From an uncultured Chitinophaga sp. (GTDB lineage Bacteria > Bacteroidota > Bacteroidia > Chitinophagales > Chitinophagaceae), in the NCBI RefSeq assembly GCF_937898475.1, contig NZ_CALEJS010000035.1, forward strand, positions 17,113 to 81,112: DNA of 64,000 nucleotides. The letters run 5' to 3'. Positions within the stretch are counted from its first letter, which is position 1. The number at the start of each line of letters is the position of its first letter. Both the position numbers and the translations under genes were made by a program. A model generated the notes under the pieces. It saw nothing but the letters and a program-made list of their open reading frames with translations. It did not search any database and was not told where the DNA came from. Positions 52,801 through 59,398 of the stretch are shown piece by piece.

Positions 52801-53275
52801 TGTCTGATGAGGTCATGGTGCTCACGCCTCTTACCGCGATGCTGACACCTGGCAGCGGTTGTCCTTTTTCATCTACTACCGTGCCCGAGACTACAATATC
52901 GGCACGTGATCCGGAGGCAGCAGGGCGGTCTGCCGCAGGGGCTTTGCTGATCACTACAATGTTGTTGACTTCCTTGTAGCTCAGAGATTTTCCCTGCAGC
53001 AGCTCCTGCAGCACACGCTCCAGTACAGCTTTGGTAAAACGGTTCTTTTCAATGGTGTAGGAAGACAGTAACTGTTTGTCATACGCGAACGTGACCCTGG
53101 TTTCCTGCTGGAGCTGCCGGATAGCAGATTCCAGGGATCCGCTTTTGAGGGCAATGGTAACGATCGTTTCTTTCAGTACTTGTCCGCGTCCTGCATACAC
53201 AGGCGCAAAGGCATAGATGAGGAAAAGGAGAAAGAACAGCATTCCTCCCTTGTGTTTTTTGTTCAATTTTTTCAT
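49892..53275 (-). CDS. SusC-like TonB-dependent transporter with N-terminal STN domain
   Basis: 1127 residues. Signal peptide about 1-33, STN domain about 38-112 (ALKSGSLESAIRQLQQE, FAYDKQLLSS), CarboxypepD_reg-like domain about 128-210 (GTVVDEKGQPLPGVSI), plug (LAGRIAGVVGVQ, LILVDGVERS) and a large barrel ending RTISLGMNLKF. The STN domain is the signature of transporters that report substrate binding to a FecR anti-sigma factor, whose gene lies just upstream (51-base gap). It differs in this from the fructan SusC at 12211. Its substrate is inferred from the GH76 gene in the same operon. Confidence 0.93.
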   Translation of the reverse strand: MKKLNKKHKGGMLFFLLFLIYAFAPVYAGRGQVLKETIVTIALKSGSLESAIRQLQQETRVTFAYDKQLLSSYTIEKNRFTKAVLERVLQELLQGKSLSYKEVNNIVVISKAPAADRPAASGSRADIVVSGTVVDEKGQPLPGVSIAVRGVSTMTSSDNNGRFKIIVQSPDAVLAFSFIGYETAEVAVGAQTIINVQLKPGNRTLNEVAVVGFGTQRKVSLVGAQSTIKPAEFKQPAADISTMLAGRIAGVVGVQRTGEPGRSAADIWIRGISTFGDGNKATPLILVDGVERSINNISPEDIESFTILKDAAGTAVYGVRGANGVILLKTKTGKIGKPQIYFDYNEGVNTFTKRPEMLDGITYMNLANEARATRNQNPLYTQEYIDKTKSGVDPLLYPDVDWMDAVFNKYGHTRSANLNASGGVENAQYYVSLGYFNETGFLKTDDLSKYNSSLKYNRYNFTSNLNLRVTKTTRLDVGLQGYFSNGNYPAIATHDIFQSAMDAAPVAYPIMYPGDLVPGQSSNGGFRNPYADLTHRGYRNEFKNQLYSNLRATQALDMLTEGLSVTAMFAFDTYNQNYIIRSKREDTYFPDQANPYKPDGSLNLVKTFTGDEYLGFDKADGDRRTTRQFYTEAAINYDRAFGKHRVTGLGLFYSSDKTNTLAGDFIGSIPERYLGYAGKAAYSFDDRYFAEFNFGYNGSELFAPGNRFGFFPAVGIGWVASNEKFFAPLKQAITFLKFRYSNGNTGLGSARERFLYITQLNSNDGVGYVLGKTPDRNSSIHRGISITRYATDVQWSVSNKQDLGIELRTLNDRLSIIVDLFKEHRTGIFLQRASNVAFMGLQEQQYGNLGIVDNKGIDASLQYNMRLGEVDLALRGNLTYNKDKVIEDDRPPQAYPWMEHRGNNVLARYGYVAEGLFQSQDEIDKSAVPGDRTKVQPGDIKYKDLNGDGTINSYDVTKIGRGDVPALVYGFGFNLGYKGFNIGVLFQGVSDVDRMLQGRAIIPFNAGGGQTNAYAIATDRWTPENPDPNAFYPRLAYGEAENKNNTQASSWWVKDVSFMRLKSAQIAYNLPFGFLKRAGIRNSSVYLQGINLLTFSKFKLWDPELNTDNGSTYPNIRTISLGMNLKF

Positions 53276-53326
53276 ACGTAGCTAGGCGTTATAGATGATG
53301 ATTGATAATAGGGCGATCACGACGGT

Positions 53327-54262
53327 TTATTCATACATTATTATCTGGTTGTTGACGATCCTGGTTTTGAATTGGTGGATGGCTGCCAGTACTTCTACTA
53401 CTGCAGCGGGTTCCATGTTGGTATTTAAAACAGCGGTGTAGCGGCTTTCACGGATATGATCCTGGCTGGAGCTGATGCGGATGCCGAAGTTCTTTTCTAC
53501 CAGTACGCTCATTTCCGTGAAGGAAACATCATTGAGCACCAGGCGTCCCTGCATCCATTCGGGACGGCCATTGGCTGCGGTACCGATACGGCCCGTTTCT
53601 TTGATCTTATCATATACCATGGCCTGTCCCTGTTGCAGCACGCCTGCTGCCGACTTACCGGCCACACTTATTTTACCGGATGTAACCGTGATGCTTAGCT
53701 GGTGAATGTCCTGGTAGGCTGATATATTAAAAGAGGTGCCCAGCACCGTGGTGCGCAGGGGGCCGCTTTCCACGATGAAGGGACGGCGGGTATCCGGTTG
53801 TACATCAAAGAATACTTCGCCGTCGAGGAGCTGTACCTTTCTTTCTGCAGACTGATCATCGGGAATACGAAGGGTGGAACCGGCGTTCAGGGTAAGCTGA
53901 CTGCCATCCGGCAGCTGCACTGTTTTCCGCTCACGGTTACCGGTGTGGATCTCGGTATAGGCAGGGGCGCTGTTATAAGCAGCCTTCCACAGGAAATAGG
54001 AACTTGTGGCGCCGGCTATCAGGAGCACGGCAGCGGCGGCTCTTACCCAGGTACGGCGATAGAATGGCTTCAGCGGCCGGATCTGCGGCGATATACGCTG
54101 CCATATCTCATCACGGATGCCCTGCTCTTCTGCTGCGGAAAGCGGCGCAAGCGGCTCCTCATCAAAAGATTCATACCATTCATCTACTGTTGCCTCTTCC
54201 CACTGTGAAACGCGGCCCAACAAGTAGCGCTGTAACAGTTGTTTTATTTTTCCTGTTTCCAA
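53327..54262 (-). CDS. FecR-family anti-sigma factor
   Basis: 311 residues. N-terminal cytosolic part with the sigma-binding region (LLGRVSQWEEATVDEWYESFDEE), one transmembrane helix about 89-105 (AAAVLLIAGATSSYFLW), then the periplasmic FecR domain (QLPDGSQLTLNAGSTLRIP, RKVQLLDGEVFFDV, TVLGTSFNISAYQD) and a C-terminal STN-like DUF4974 part ending KTRIVNNQIIMYE. It holds the ECF sigma factor encoded upstream until the STN domain of the SusC reports ligand. The gap to the sigma gene is 170 bases and may hold a sigma-specific promoter. Confidence 0.92.
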   Translation of the reverse strand: METGKIKQLLQRYLLGRVSQWEEATVDEWYESFDEEPLAPLSAAEEQGIRDEIWQRISPQIRPLKPFYRRTWVRAAAAVLLIAGATSSYFLWKAAYNSAPAYTEIHTGNRERKTVQLPDGSQLTLNAGSTLRIPDDQSAERKVQLLDGEVFFDVQPDTRRPFIVESGPLRTTVLGTSFNISAYQDIHQLSITVTSGKISVAGKSAAGVLQQGQAMVYDKIKETGRIGTAANGRPEWMQGRLVLNDVSFTEMSVLVEKNFGIRISSSQDHIRESRYTAVLNTNMEPAAVVEVLAAIHQFKTRIVNNQIIMYE

Positions 54263-54432
54263 AAAGCGGTGTTTTTATAAGCTTATCTCCAAAAACGTGA
54301 TCTGGTACCAGCCGCTTTCCGGATTTTTTTAAAAAAAGTGAAAAGAGGAACTGGCCGCGGGGTTACCGGAACAAGGACAATTAGTATAATTCATTGAAAA
54401 ACAGTACCGGATGCTGCGGCCTGCAGTGATGA

Positions 54433-55029
54433 TTACTTATTATTAAATTGACAGAACAGGTAGAACAGGATCAGCGCCCAGCCGCCGGAGATGCGGGATT
54501 GCAGGGAAGTACGCAGTCGTTTCAGTGCTTCGGTCAGTTGATTCTTTACGGTTTGTTCGGATATATTCAGCCTTCTGGCAATTTCTGCGATCGAATAATC
54601 ATCTTCCCTGCTCAGGCGGAAGATCTCCTGCATGCGGGAAGGCAATTTGCTTACCTCTTTTTCGATCAGCGCCTGCAGCTCTTTGGTTTCAAGCCCGTTT
54701 GCCTGTACTTCATCCAGGATGTCGAAAACAGCCACCTGTCTGATCTCTGCCTTGCTGAAAGCATAATGGCTGATCATGCGGTATTTGATGGCCGTAAACA
54801 GGTAGCGGCCCAGTTCACCATCTTCTTTCACAAAGATCTTAGCCCGCCGGTTCCAAAGGGTCAGCATTACCTCCTGCACCATATCTTTCGCCTCATCTTT
54901 ATCTACCCGCTGGCAGGCTTTCATATAGAGCGCTTTCCAGTACCGGTCGTACAGTATTTCAAACGCGGTCACATCATCTCTTTTGATAGATTGCAACAAT
55001 TCATCGTCACTCAGCAATTTTGCCTGCAT
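54433..55029 (-). CDS. ECF RNA polymerase sigma factor (sigma-70 family)
   Basis: 198 residues from ATG 55029. Region 2 is clear (AFEILYDRYWKALYMKACQR, DEAKDMVQEVMLTLWNRR), followed by region 4 (SKLPSRMQEIFRLSREDDYSI, AEIARRLNISEQTVKNQL). A hydrophobic C-terminal tail (WALILFYLFCQF) ends the chain. With the FecR gene downstream it forms the classical signal system of STN-type SusC transporters and should direct transcription of its own locus. ATG 55029 is chosen because the conserved sequence starts there; an in-frame upstream codon at 55101 lies before the -7 box. Confidence 0.9.
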   Translation of the reverse strand: MQAKLLSDDELLQSIKRDDVTAFEILYDRYWKALYMKACQRVDKDEAKDMVQEVMLTLWNRRAKIFVKEDGELGRYLFTAIKYRMISHYAFSKAEIRQVAVFDILDEVQANGLETKELQALIEKEVSKLPSRMQEIFRLSREDDYSIAEIARRLNISEQTVKNQLTEALKRLRTSLQSRISGGWALILFYLFCQFNNK

Positions 55030-55082
55030 ATTCAGGAGATAAATGTGAAAAAATGACCGCCCAATAAGATAATGCCTGGAAA

Positions 55083-55090
55083 CAAAAATA
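55083..55090 (-). promoter_or_regulatory. -7 box of the sigma-factor gene
   Basis: On the minus strand TATTTTTG (55090-55083) is an exact TAnnTTTG match. It puts transcription start near 55076, about 47 bases before ATG 55029. No clear -33 TTTG at the right distance. Confidence 0.4.
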
Positions 55091-55129
55091 ATATTCTCCA
55101 ATAAATTAATACTTATTTTTTCAACCTAT

Positions 55130-55137
55130 TATATTTG
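55130..55137 (+). promoter_or_regulatory. -7 box of the DUF4197 gene
   Basis: TATATTTG, an exact TAnnTTTG match 18 bases before ATG 55156. The upstream -33 element is not clear. It faces away from the sigma gene's -7 box 40 bases to the left. Confidence 0.45.
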
Positions 55138-55155
55138 TTCTAACTTACATCTACT

Positions 55156-55878
55156 ATGAAACACAAGCTTTTCGCAGGTATTGTTGCACTGTTGTTCTTC
55201 ACCGGTTGTGAGAGCACCCAGCAGATCTTACAGAACTTACCCAACATGAATTCAGGCCAGCTCAGCTCCGCACAGATTGCAGCGGGACTGAAAGAAGCGC
55301 TGACCATCGGCACACAGAACAGCGCCAGCCGCCTATCTTCCGTAAACGGATTTTTTGCCAATGCGGCCCTGAAAATACTGATGCCGCCGGAGGCGCAGAA
55401 AGTAGAATCCACCCTGCGGAATGTGGGCATGGGCAGCCTGGTAGACAAAGCCGTACTGGCTATGAACCGCGGCGCAGAAGAAGCAGCCAAGTCGGCTACA
55501 CCCATATTTGTGAATGCCATTAAACAGATGACCATCACCGATGCCATCGGTATACTGAAGGGCGGGAACAATGCGGCTACCAATTATTTCAAGCAGAAAA
55601 CAACCGCTGCATTAACCACTGCCTTCAAGCCGGTTATTAATGATGCACTGAAAAAAACAGACGCCACCAAATACTGGGGAGATCTATTCTCCGTATACAA
55701 CAAATTCTCCTCCACACCTGTAAACACAGATCTTGCGGGCTATGTAACAGAAAGAGCCGTTAGCGGTATCTTCCATGAAGTAGCGCTGGAAGAACAGAAA
55801 ATAAGGCAGGACCCGGCCGCAAGGGTGACCGATCTGCTGAAGACAGTGTTTGGGAGCCAGGTAGCGCAGGGTAAATAG
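55156..55878 (+). CDS. DUF4197 lipoprotein
   Basis: 240 residues with lipobox ALLFFTGCESTQ (Cys18). The rest is helical and matches DUF4197: SSAQIAAGLKEALTIGTQNSASRLSSVNGFF, KILMPPEAQKVESTLRNVGMG, and KTDATKYWGDLFSVYNKF followed by a long helix rich in Glu and Lys. DUF4197 proteins are periplasmic lipoproteins of unknown function, widespread in Bacteroidota and Proteobacteria. Single gene between promoter 55130 and terminator 55891. Confidence 0.88.
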   Translation: MKHKLFAGIVALLFFTGCESTQQILQNLPNMNSGQLSSAQIAAGLKEALTIGTQNSASRLSSVNGFFANAALKILMPPEAQKVESTLRNVGMGSLVDKAVLAMNRGAEEAAKSATPIFVNAIKQMTITDAIGILKGGNNAATNYFKQKTTAALTTAFKPVINDALKKTDATKYWGDLFSVYNKFSSTPVNTDLAGYVTERAVSGIFHEVALEEQKIRQDPAARVTDLLKTVFGSQVAQGK

Positions 55879-55890
55879 CTATCAGCTATT

Positions 55891-55954
55891 AGCTGCGGCT
55901 GTTAGCAAATGCGGCGAAAGTTATCTCCGCATCAATCGCTAACAGCCAGCAGCT
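55891..55954. terminator. long imperfect hairpin between convergent genes
   Basis: AGCTGC-GGCTGTTAGC-aa-ATGCGG (from 55891) pairs with CCGCAT-caatc-GCTAACAGCC-a-GCAGCT (to 55954), about 22 paired bases with small bulges. It lies between DUF4197 (+, ends 55878) and the dehydrogenase gene (-, ends 55960), suitable for terminating both. The GGCTGTTAGC arm also appears at 30993-31002. Confidence 0.7.
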
Positions 55955-55959
55955 AAAAG

Positions 55960-57372
55960 TTAAAAATCCATTTTCCCATTCTTTTCTTTTTCCTGCGGTA
56001 CCAGTTTAAACACTTTACCGGTAGTGCCTGATGGGCCAGACATGCTGGATACTGTCAGGTAGATCTCACCATCATTATCCTGGCCAAAGCCTTTCAGGTA
56101 ATATCCCAGGTCGTTGGGATGGTCTTTGGGGTTTACTTCATCATAATCCCAGAGGCCGGCGCCACCGGGAGTGGCGATAAAGAGTTCTCCATTGGGGCCG
56201 CCATCAAAGTTCTGTGAGAACGTACCGAAGAGGTATTTGCCCTGCCAGCCGTGTATGGCTTTACCGCGGTATACGTTGCCGCCTATAATGGTGGTGGCTT
56301 TGCCGCCTTTGGGGTTAGCGGCGTTGTTCACTTCGATCACCGGGTCTGTCAGTTCCACATTATAGATATCTTCAGCGGGGCATCCCGGCAGTTCTTTCGT
56401 GTTGTCTGCAGCGTCAAAACAGTGTGTACCTTCTTTTACATTCCAGCCGTAGTTACCCCCTTTTTTTACAACATCTATCTCTTCATATAATGCCTGACCG
56501 GCATCACCCAGGTATAACCAATGATTGCCGCCCATGTCAAAAGAAAAACGGTATGGGTTGCGGAAACCATAGGCCCAGATTTCATCCAGTCCGTCCTTTC
56601 CAACAAAGGGATTATCTGCAGGGATACCGTATGGCTCGGTTCCATTTACGTCAATACGCAATATATTGCCGAACAGGTTCTTCTCTATATCCTGTCCGTT
56701 GCCGCCTTCATTTACATCATACCAGTCATCTACGTGGCCCGGGGCTACATCATCCGCTGCGCCACCATCTCCTATAGCGATATACAGGTAACCGTCGGGG
56801 CCGAATGCGATGGTGCCGCCATTGTGATTACTCTGCGGATCATCCAGTTCCAGGACGACTTTTTCGGAAGCTAAGTCTGCAACATCAGGATTACCGGGAG
56901 ATACCCTGAACGATGCGATACGACTGAGATTATTCCAGCTGCCGCCACCTTCGGGTCCGCCTGCACGCGGACTGAGATTGTAGTACACAAAAAAGCGTCC
57001 GTTGTTCCTGAAATTGGGGTGAAAGGCAAAACCCAGCAATCCGCGTTCATCATAACCTGCGTTCAGCGGTACCAGTTTGGCGGTCAGATCCAGGAAGGGT
57101 GTGCTTTTTTTACTGCCGTTCTTATCTACAATCCAGATCTTTCCAACCTGGTCAATAATGAACAGCCGTCCGGATCTGTCGGGCGCTTCCACTAAGCCGA
57201 GTGGAGAAACAAGTCCATCGGCAATCAGCTTCATTTCAACGCCTTTGGGATGCATCTCATCAGGTTTTTTACAGCTCTGCGGTAGCAGCAGCATGCTTAG
57301 TAACAATAAAGAAAGGGGGGCCGTCATGCTGCGTAGCAGCAGGTGCATGGCTAGCGTGGAATTGACTTTCAT
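55960..57372 (-). CDS. PQQ-type soluble sugar dehydrogenase (Hhip-like beta-propeller) lipoprotein
   Basis: 470 residues. Lipobox LLLLPQSCKKPDE, then a six-blade propeller of the GSDH/sorbosone dehydrogenase family: GLVSPLGLVEAPDRSGRLF, DERGLLGFAFHPNF, FRNNGRFFVYYN, SNHNGGTIAFGPDGYLYIAIGDGG, EIWAYGFRNPYRFSFD and LYLGDAGQALYEEIDVVKKGGNYGW. These phrases carry the catalytic His and the cofactor and calcium ligands of the family. Relatives oxidise aldoses or sorbosone using PQQ; many Bacteroidota homologues have no proven cofactor. The periplasmic or surface location is inferred from the lipobox. Monocistronic. Confidence 0.87.
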   Translation of the reverse strand: MKVNSTLAMHLLLRSMTAPLSLLLLSMLLLPQSCKKPDEMHPKGVEMKLIADGLVSPLGLVEAPDRSGRLFIIDQVGKIWIVDKNGSKKSTPFLDLTAKLVPLNAGYDERGLLGFAFHPNFRNNGRFFVYYNLSPRAGGPEGGGSWNNLSRIASFRVSPGNPDVADLASEKVVLELDDPQSNHNGGTIAFGPDGYLYIAIGDGGAADDVAPGHVDDWYDVNEGGNGQDIEKNLFGNILRIDVNGTEPYGIPADNPFVGKDGLDEIWAYGFRNPYRFSFDMGGNHWLYLGDAGQALYEEIDVVKKGGNYGWNVKEGTHCFDAADNTKELPGCPAEDIYNVELTDPVIEVNNAANPKGGKATTIIGGNVYRGKAIHGWQGKYLFGTFSQNFDGGPNGELFIATPGGAGLWDYDEVNPKDHPNDLGYYLKGFGQDNDGEIYLTVSSMSGPSGTTGKVFKLVPQEKEKNGKMDF

Positions 57373-57555
57373 ACAGGATCTATTTTAGATTGTTAGTAAA
57401 TCATCAACAGATTATCATTCCATAGGCAGCCGGGGGTACTTTATAACTACGGAAAGATGCAGAAAAGGTTGCGTCGGCACAAAGATTTATTGAAGATTTA
57501 AACCAGCGCTGTGGCTCAGTTTGGTGAATGTATATGATTTTTATAAGCGGGCTTA

Positions 57556-57593
57556 TGTATAAGGTAACGCTCAGCGTTCTGTAACTTTATACA
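57556..57593 (+). promoter_or_regulatory. stem-loop upstream of the VOC gene
   Basis: TGTATAA (57556-57562) with TTATACA (57587-57593), and inside it AACGC (57566-57570) with GCGTT (57574-57578). It ends 12 bases before ATG 57606. It may be an operator or a leader hairpin. The rest of 57373-57555 shows nothing recognisable. Confidence 0.35.
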
Positions 57594-57605
57594 AAACAGT
57601 GTATC

Positions 57606-57995
57606 ATGTTCGGACAAACAAAAGCATTCAGCAGTTTCTCTGTCAGCAATTTGCAGGAAGCGAAGGAATTTTATCAGCAGCAGCTGGGACTGGAAGTAAG
57701 CGAAGAAAGCGGGATGTCTATTCTGCGATTGCATATTGCAGGCGGTAATGACGTAATGGTCTATCCCAAGGCTAATCATATGCCCGCCACTTTTACAGTG
57801 CTCAATTTCCCGGTAAAGGATATTGATGCGGCAGTAGATGAGCTTACAAAACGGGGTGTGCGTTTTATGCAGTATGACGGTGAACTGAAAACAGATGAGA
57901 AGGGGATTTTTCGTAGTGACGATAAAGAACGTGGACCGAACATTGCATGGTTTGAAGACCCGGCCGGGAATATTATGTCGGTGATTGAAGAATAG
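57606..57995 (+). CDS. VOC-superfamily protein
   Basis: 129 residues with the repeated VOC half-module: KAFSSFSVSNLQEAKEFYQQQLG and later ATFTVLNFPVKDIDAAVDELTKRGV, ending AWFEDPAGNIMSVIEE, which supplies the conserved Glu metal ligand. The first ligand position (Ser/Phe in AFSSFSV) is not His, so a complete metal site is uncertain. The family includes glyoxalase I, dioxygenases and drug-binding proteins; no reaction is assigned. A stem-loop precedes it. It is followed by a remnant of a permease gene. Confidence 0.8.
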   Translation: MFGQTKAFSSFSVSNLQEAKEFYQQQLGLEVSEESGMSILRLHIAGGNDVMVYPKANHMPATFTVLNFPVKDIDAAVDELTKRGVRFMQYDGELKTDEKGIFRSDDKERGPNIAWFEDPAGNIMSVIEE

Positions 57996-58009
57996 AGTAT
58001 GCAGCTGAC

Positions 58010-58135
58010 TGCATCAGCTGGTGGATATTTGCCGTTGCAGGTGCGGTGGCGGCGGTACTGGCGTTGCTGACGGTGAGCACGCAGACGATCAGGGCGGCGA
58101 ATGTTAACCCCGTGAAGAGTTTGATGACGGAGTAA
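58010..58135 (+). pseudogene. C-terminal remnant of a MacB/FtsX-type ABC transporter permease
   Basis: In the frame ending with TAA 58133-58135 the DNA reads ISWWIFAVAGAVAAVLALL followed by TVSTQTIRAANVNPVKSLMTE. A last transmembrane helix followed by (A)NPVKSLxTE and the stop is the stereotyped end of FtsX/MacB-like permeases in Bacteroidota. Nothing upstream (the VOC gene ends at 57995) encodes the rest, so about 40 residues of an ~800-residue gene remain. The 3' part overlaps the end of the DUF2809 gene on the other strand. Confidence 0.6.
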
Positions 58136-58502
58136 GGATCTTATTGCTGCGCTCTGCCAATACCACCAGCAATATCCCTAAAGTATAAGCGATCATATCT
58201 GACCACGCAAAACTATTGCCGATAACAATATTTGCCAGCCTTGAATGCTGCAAACCCAGACGCTTCACCAGCTGGAAATACTGTAATACCTCCACTGTAT
58301 AGGCAAATAAGAGCACGGCGATGGCTGTTGCTTTAACCGGCGCATTGATCCATGCCTTTACAAAGCAATAGATAAGGATGACCACTAAAAAATCTCCCAC
58401 GTAAGGGCGGATGAAATTATCATGCACAAATACGGCGATGAGGATCTCTGTTATAAACAGCAACAGGAACAGGGAAAAATAGCGTGTGCTAAACTTAAAC
58501 AT
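58104..58502 (-). CDS. DUF2809 membrane protein
   Basis: 132 residues from ATG 58502 with four transmembrane segments (LFLLLFITEILIAVFV, VGDFLVVILIYCFVKAW, ATAIAVLLFAYTVEVLQYF, WSDMIAYTLGILLVVLAE) and the family phrases FIRPYVGDFL and NSFAWSDMIAYTLG. Function unknown. The last ~10 residues (LTPSSNSSRG) are read from the antisense strand of the permease remnant, so the original stop codon was probably lost when that remnant was joined. An in-frame start at 58592 would overlap the divergent gene's promoter and is less likely. Confidence 0.82.
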   Translation of the reverse strand: MFKFSTRYFSLFLLLFITEILIAVFVHDNFIRPYVGDFLVVILIYCFVKAWINAPVKATAIAVLLFAYTVEVLQYFQLVKRLGLQHSRLANIVIGNSFAWSDMIAYTLGILLVVLAERSNKILTPSSNSSRG

Positions 58503-58531
58503 AAGGGCCTTAAGATAAGTATTTATTCCTG

Positions 58532-58539
58532 TAACTTTG
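58532..58539 (+). promoter_or_regulatory. -7 box of the metallo-beta-lactamase-fold gene
   Basis: TAACTTTG, an exact TAnnTTTG match 23 bases before ATG 58563. No clear -33 match. It lies between the divergent genes at 58502 and 58563. Confidence 0.45.
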
Positions 58540-58562
58540 GTCAGACACAAAACTGAAACGTT

Positions 58563-59330
58563 ATGAGCTTCAAAGTACAACTCCTCAGGCACGCCACCCT
58601 GCTGCTGGATATAAACGGCAAACGCATACTTGTTGATCCCATGCTCAGTAAAAAAGAAGCAATGGACCCCGTTCCCAATGCCTCCAACACCGACCGCATT
58701 CCGCTGGTGGAGCTGCCTGTTAATGACAGCGGGCTCGAAGCATTACTCCATTCCATAAAAGCCGTTCTGGCTACACATACGCATCGCGACCACTGGGATG
58801 TGGCTGCACAGCAAAAAATACCTGCTGATACCACGATCCTCTGTCAGCCGGCAGATGAAATCCTGATCAAAGAACAGGGCTTCAGCAAAGTTAAAACGGT
58901 GGAACCTTCCCTGCATTGGGAAGACATTGTGATTCACCGCACCAGCGGCCAGCATGGCACCGGGGAGATTGGTAAGCTGATGGGCACTGTTTCCGGTTTT
59001 GTGCTGGAACACGGCAAACACCGTTTATACATTGCCGGTGATACGATCTGGTGTAAAGATGTGGAAGACGCCATCACCACGCATCGGCCTACCTATATCA
59101 TTGTGAACGGCGGCGGCGCGCAATTTGTGCAGGGCGACCCTATTACCATGACCACAGACGATGTACTGCAGGTGGCCAACTTTACCAAGGCGCCTATAGC
59201 AGTGGTACACCTGGAAACCGTGAACCACTGTCATCAGAAAAGACCCGACTTCAAACAAGCGATAGCAGCGCATAAACTCGGCAGCCGTATAGCCGTACCC
59301 GATGACGGCGGCTGGTGGGAACTGCAATAA
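58563..59330 (+). CDS. metallo-beta-lactamase-fold hydrolase (UlaG-like)
   Basis: 255 residues without signal peptide, so cytosolic. Metal motif ATHTHRDHWD (His72, His74, Asp76, His77), further ligands HRTSGQHGTGEIG, IAGDTIWCKD and VVHLETVNHCHQKR. It opens SFKVQLLRHATLLLDINGKRILVDPM, the typical start of UlaG-like L-ascorbate-6-phosphate lactonase relatives. Substrate unknown. It ends at a tight hairpin (59337-59370) and is convergent with the GH71/99-like gene. Confidence 0.85.
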   Translation: MSFKVQLLRHATLLLDINGKRILVDPMLSKKEAMDPVPNASNTDRIPLVELPVNDSGLEALLHSIKAVLATHTHRDHWDVAAQQKIPADTTILCQPADEILIKEQGFSKVKTVEPSLHWEDIVIHRTSGQHGTGEIGKLMGTVSGFVLEHGKHRLYIAGDTIWCKDVEDAITTHRPTYIIVNGGGAQFVQGDPITMTTDDVLQVANFTKAPIAVVHLETVNHCHQKRPDFKQAIAAHKLGSRIAVPDDGGWWELQ

Positions 59331-59336
59331 AGAAAG

Positions 59337-59370
59337 AATGCCGCTAACAGGAGGTCCTGTCAGCGGCATT
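59337..59370. terminator. hairpin between convergent genes
   Basis: AATGCCGCT-a-ACAGGA pairs with TCCTGT-c-AGCGGCATT around a GG loop, 15 pairs with one mismatch. It starts 6 bases after the + strand stop codon and ends 28 bases before the - strand stop codon. Both neighbours can use it. Confidence 0.75.
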
Positions 59371-59398
59371 GCAAGCTTTCCAAAGGATATTTATCAGG

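Noticed and set aside
52040..52807. Plus-strand reading frame of 255 codons.
   Set aside because: Antisense shadow of the SusC-like gene; the protein has no recognisable fold pattern and starts inside the plug region.
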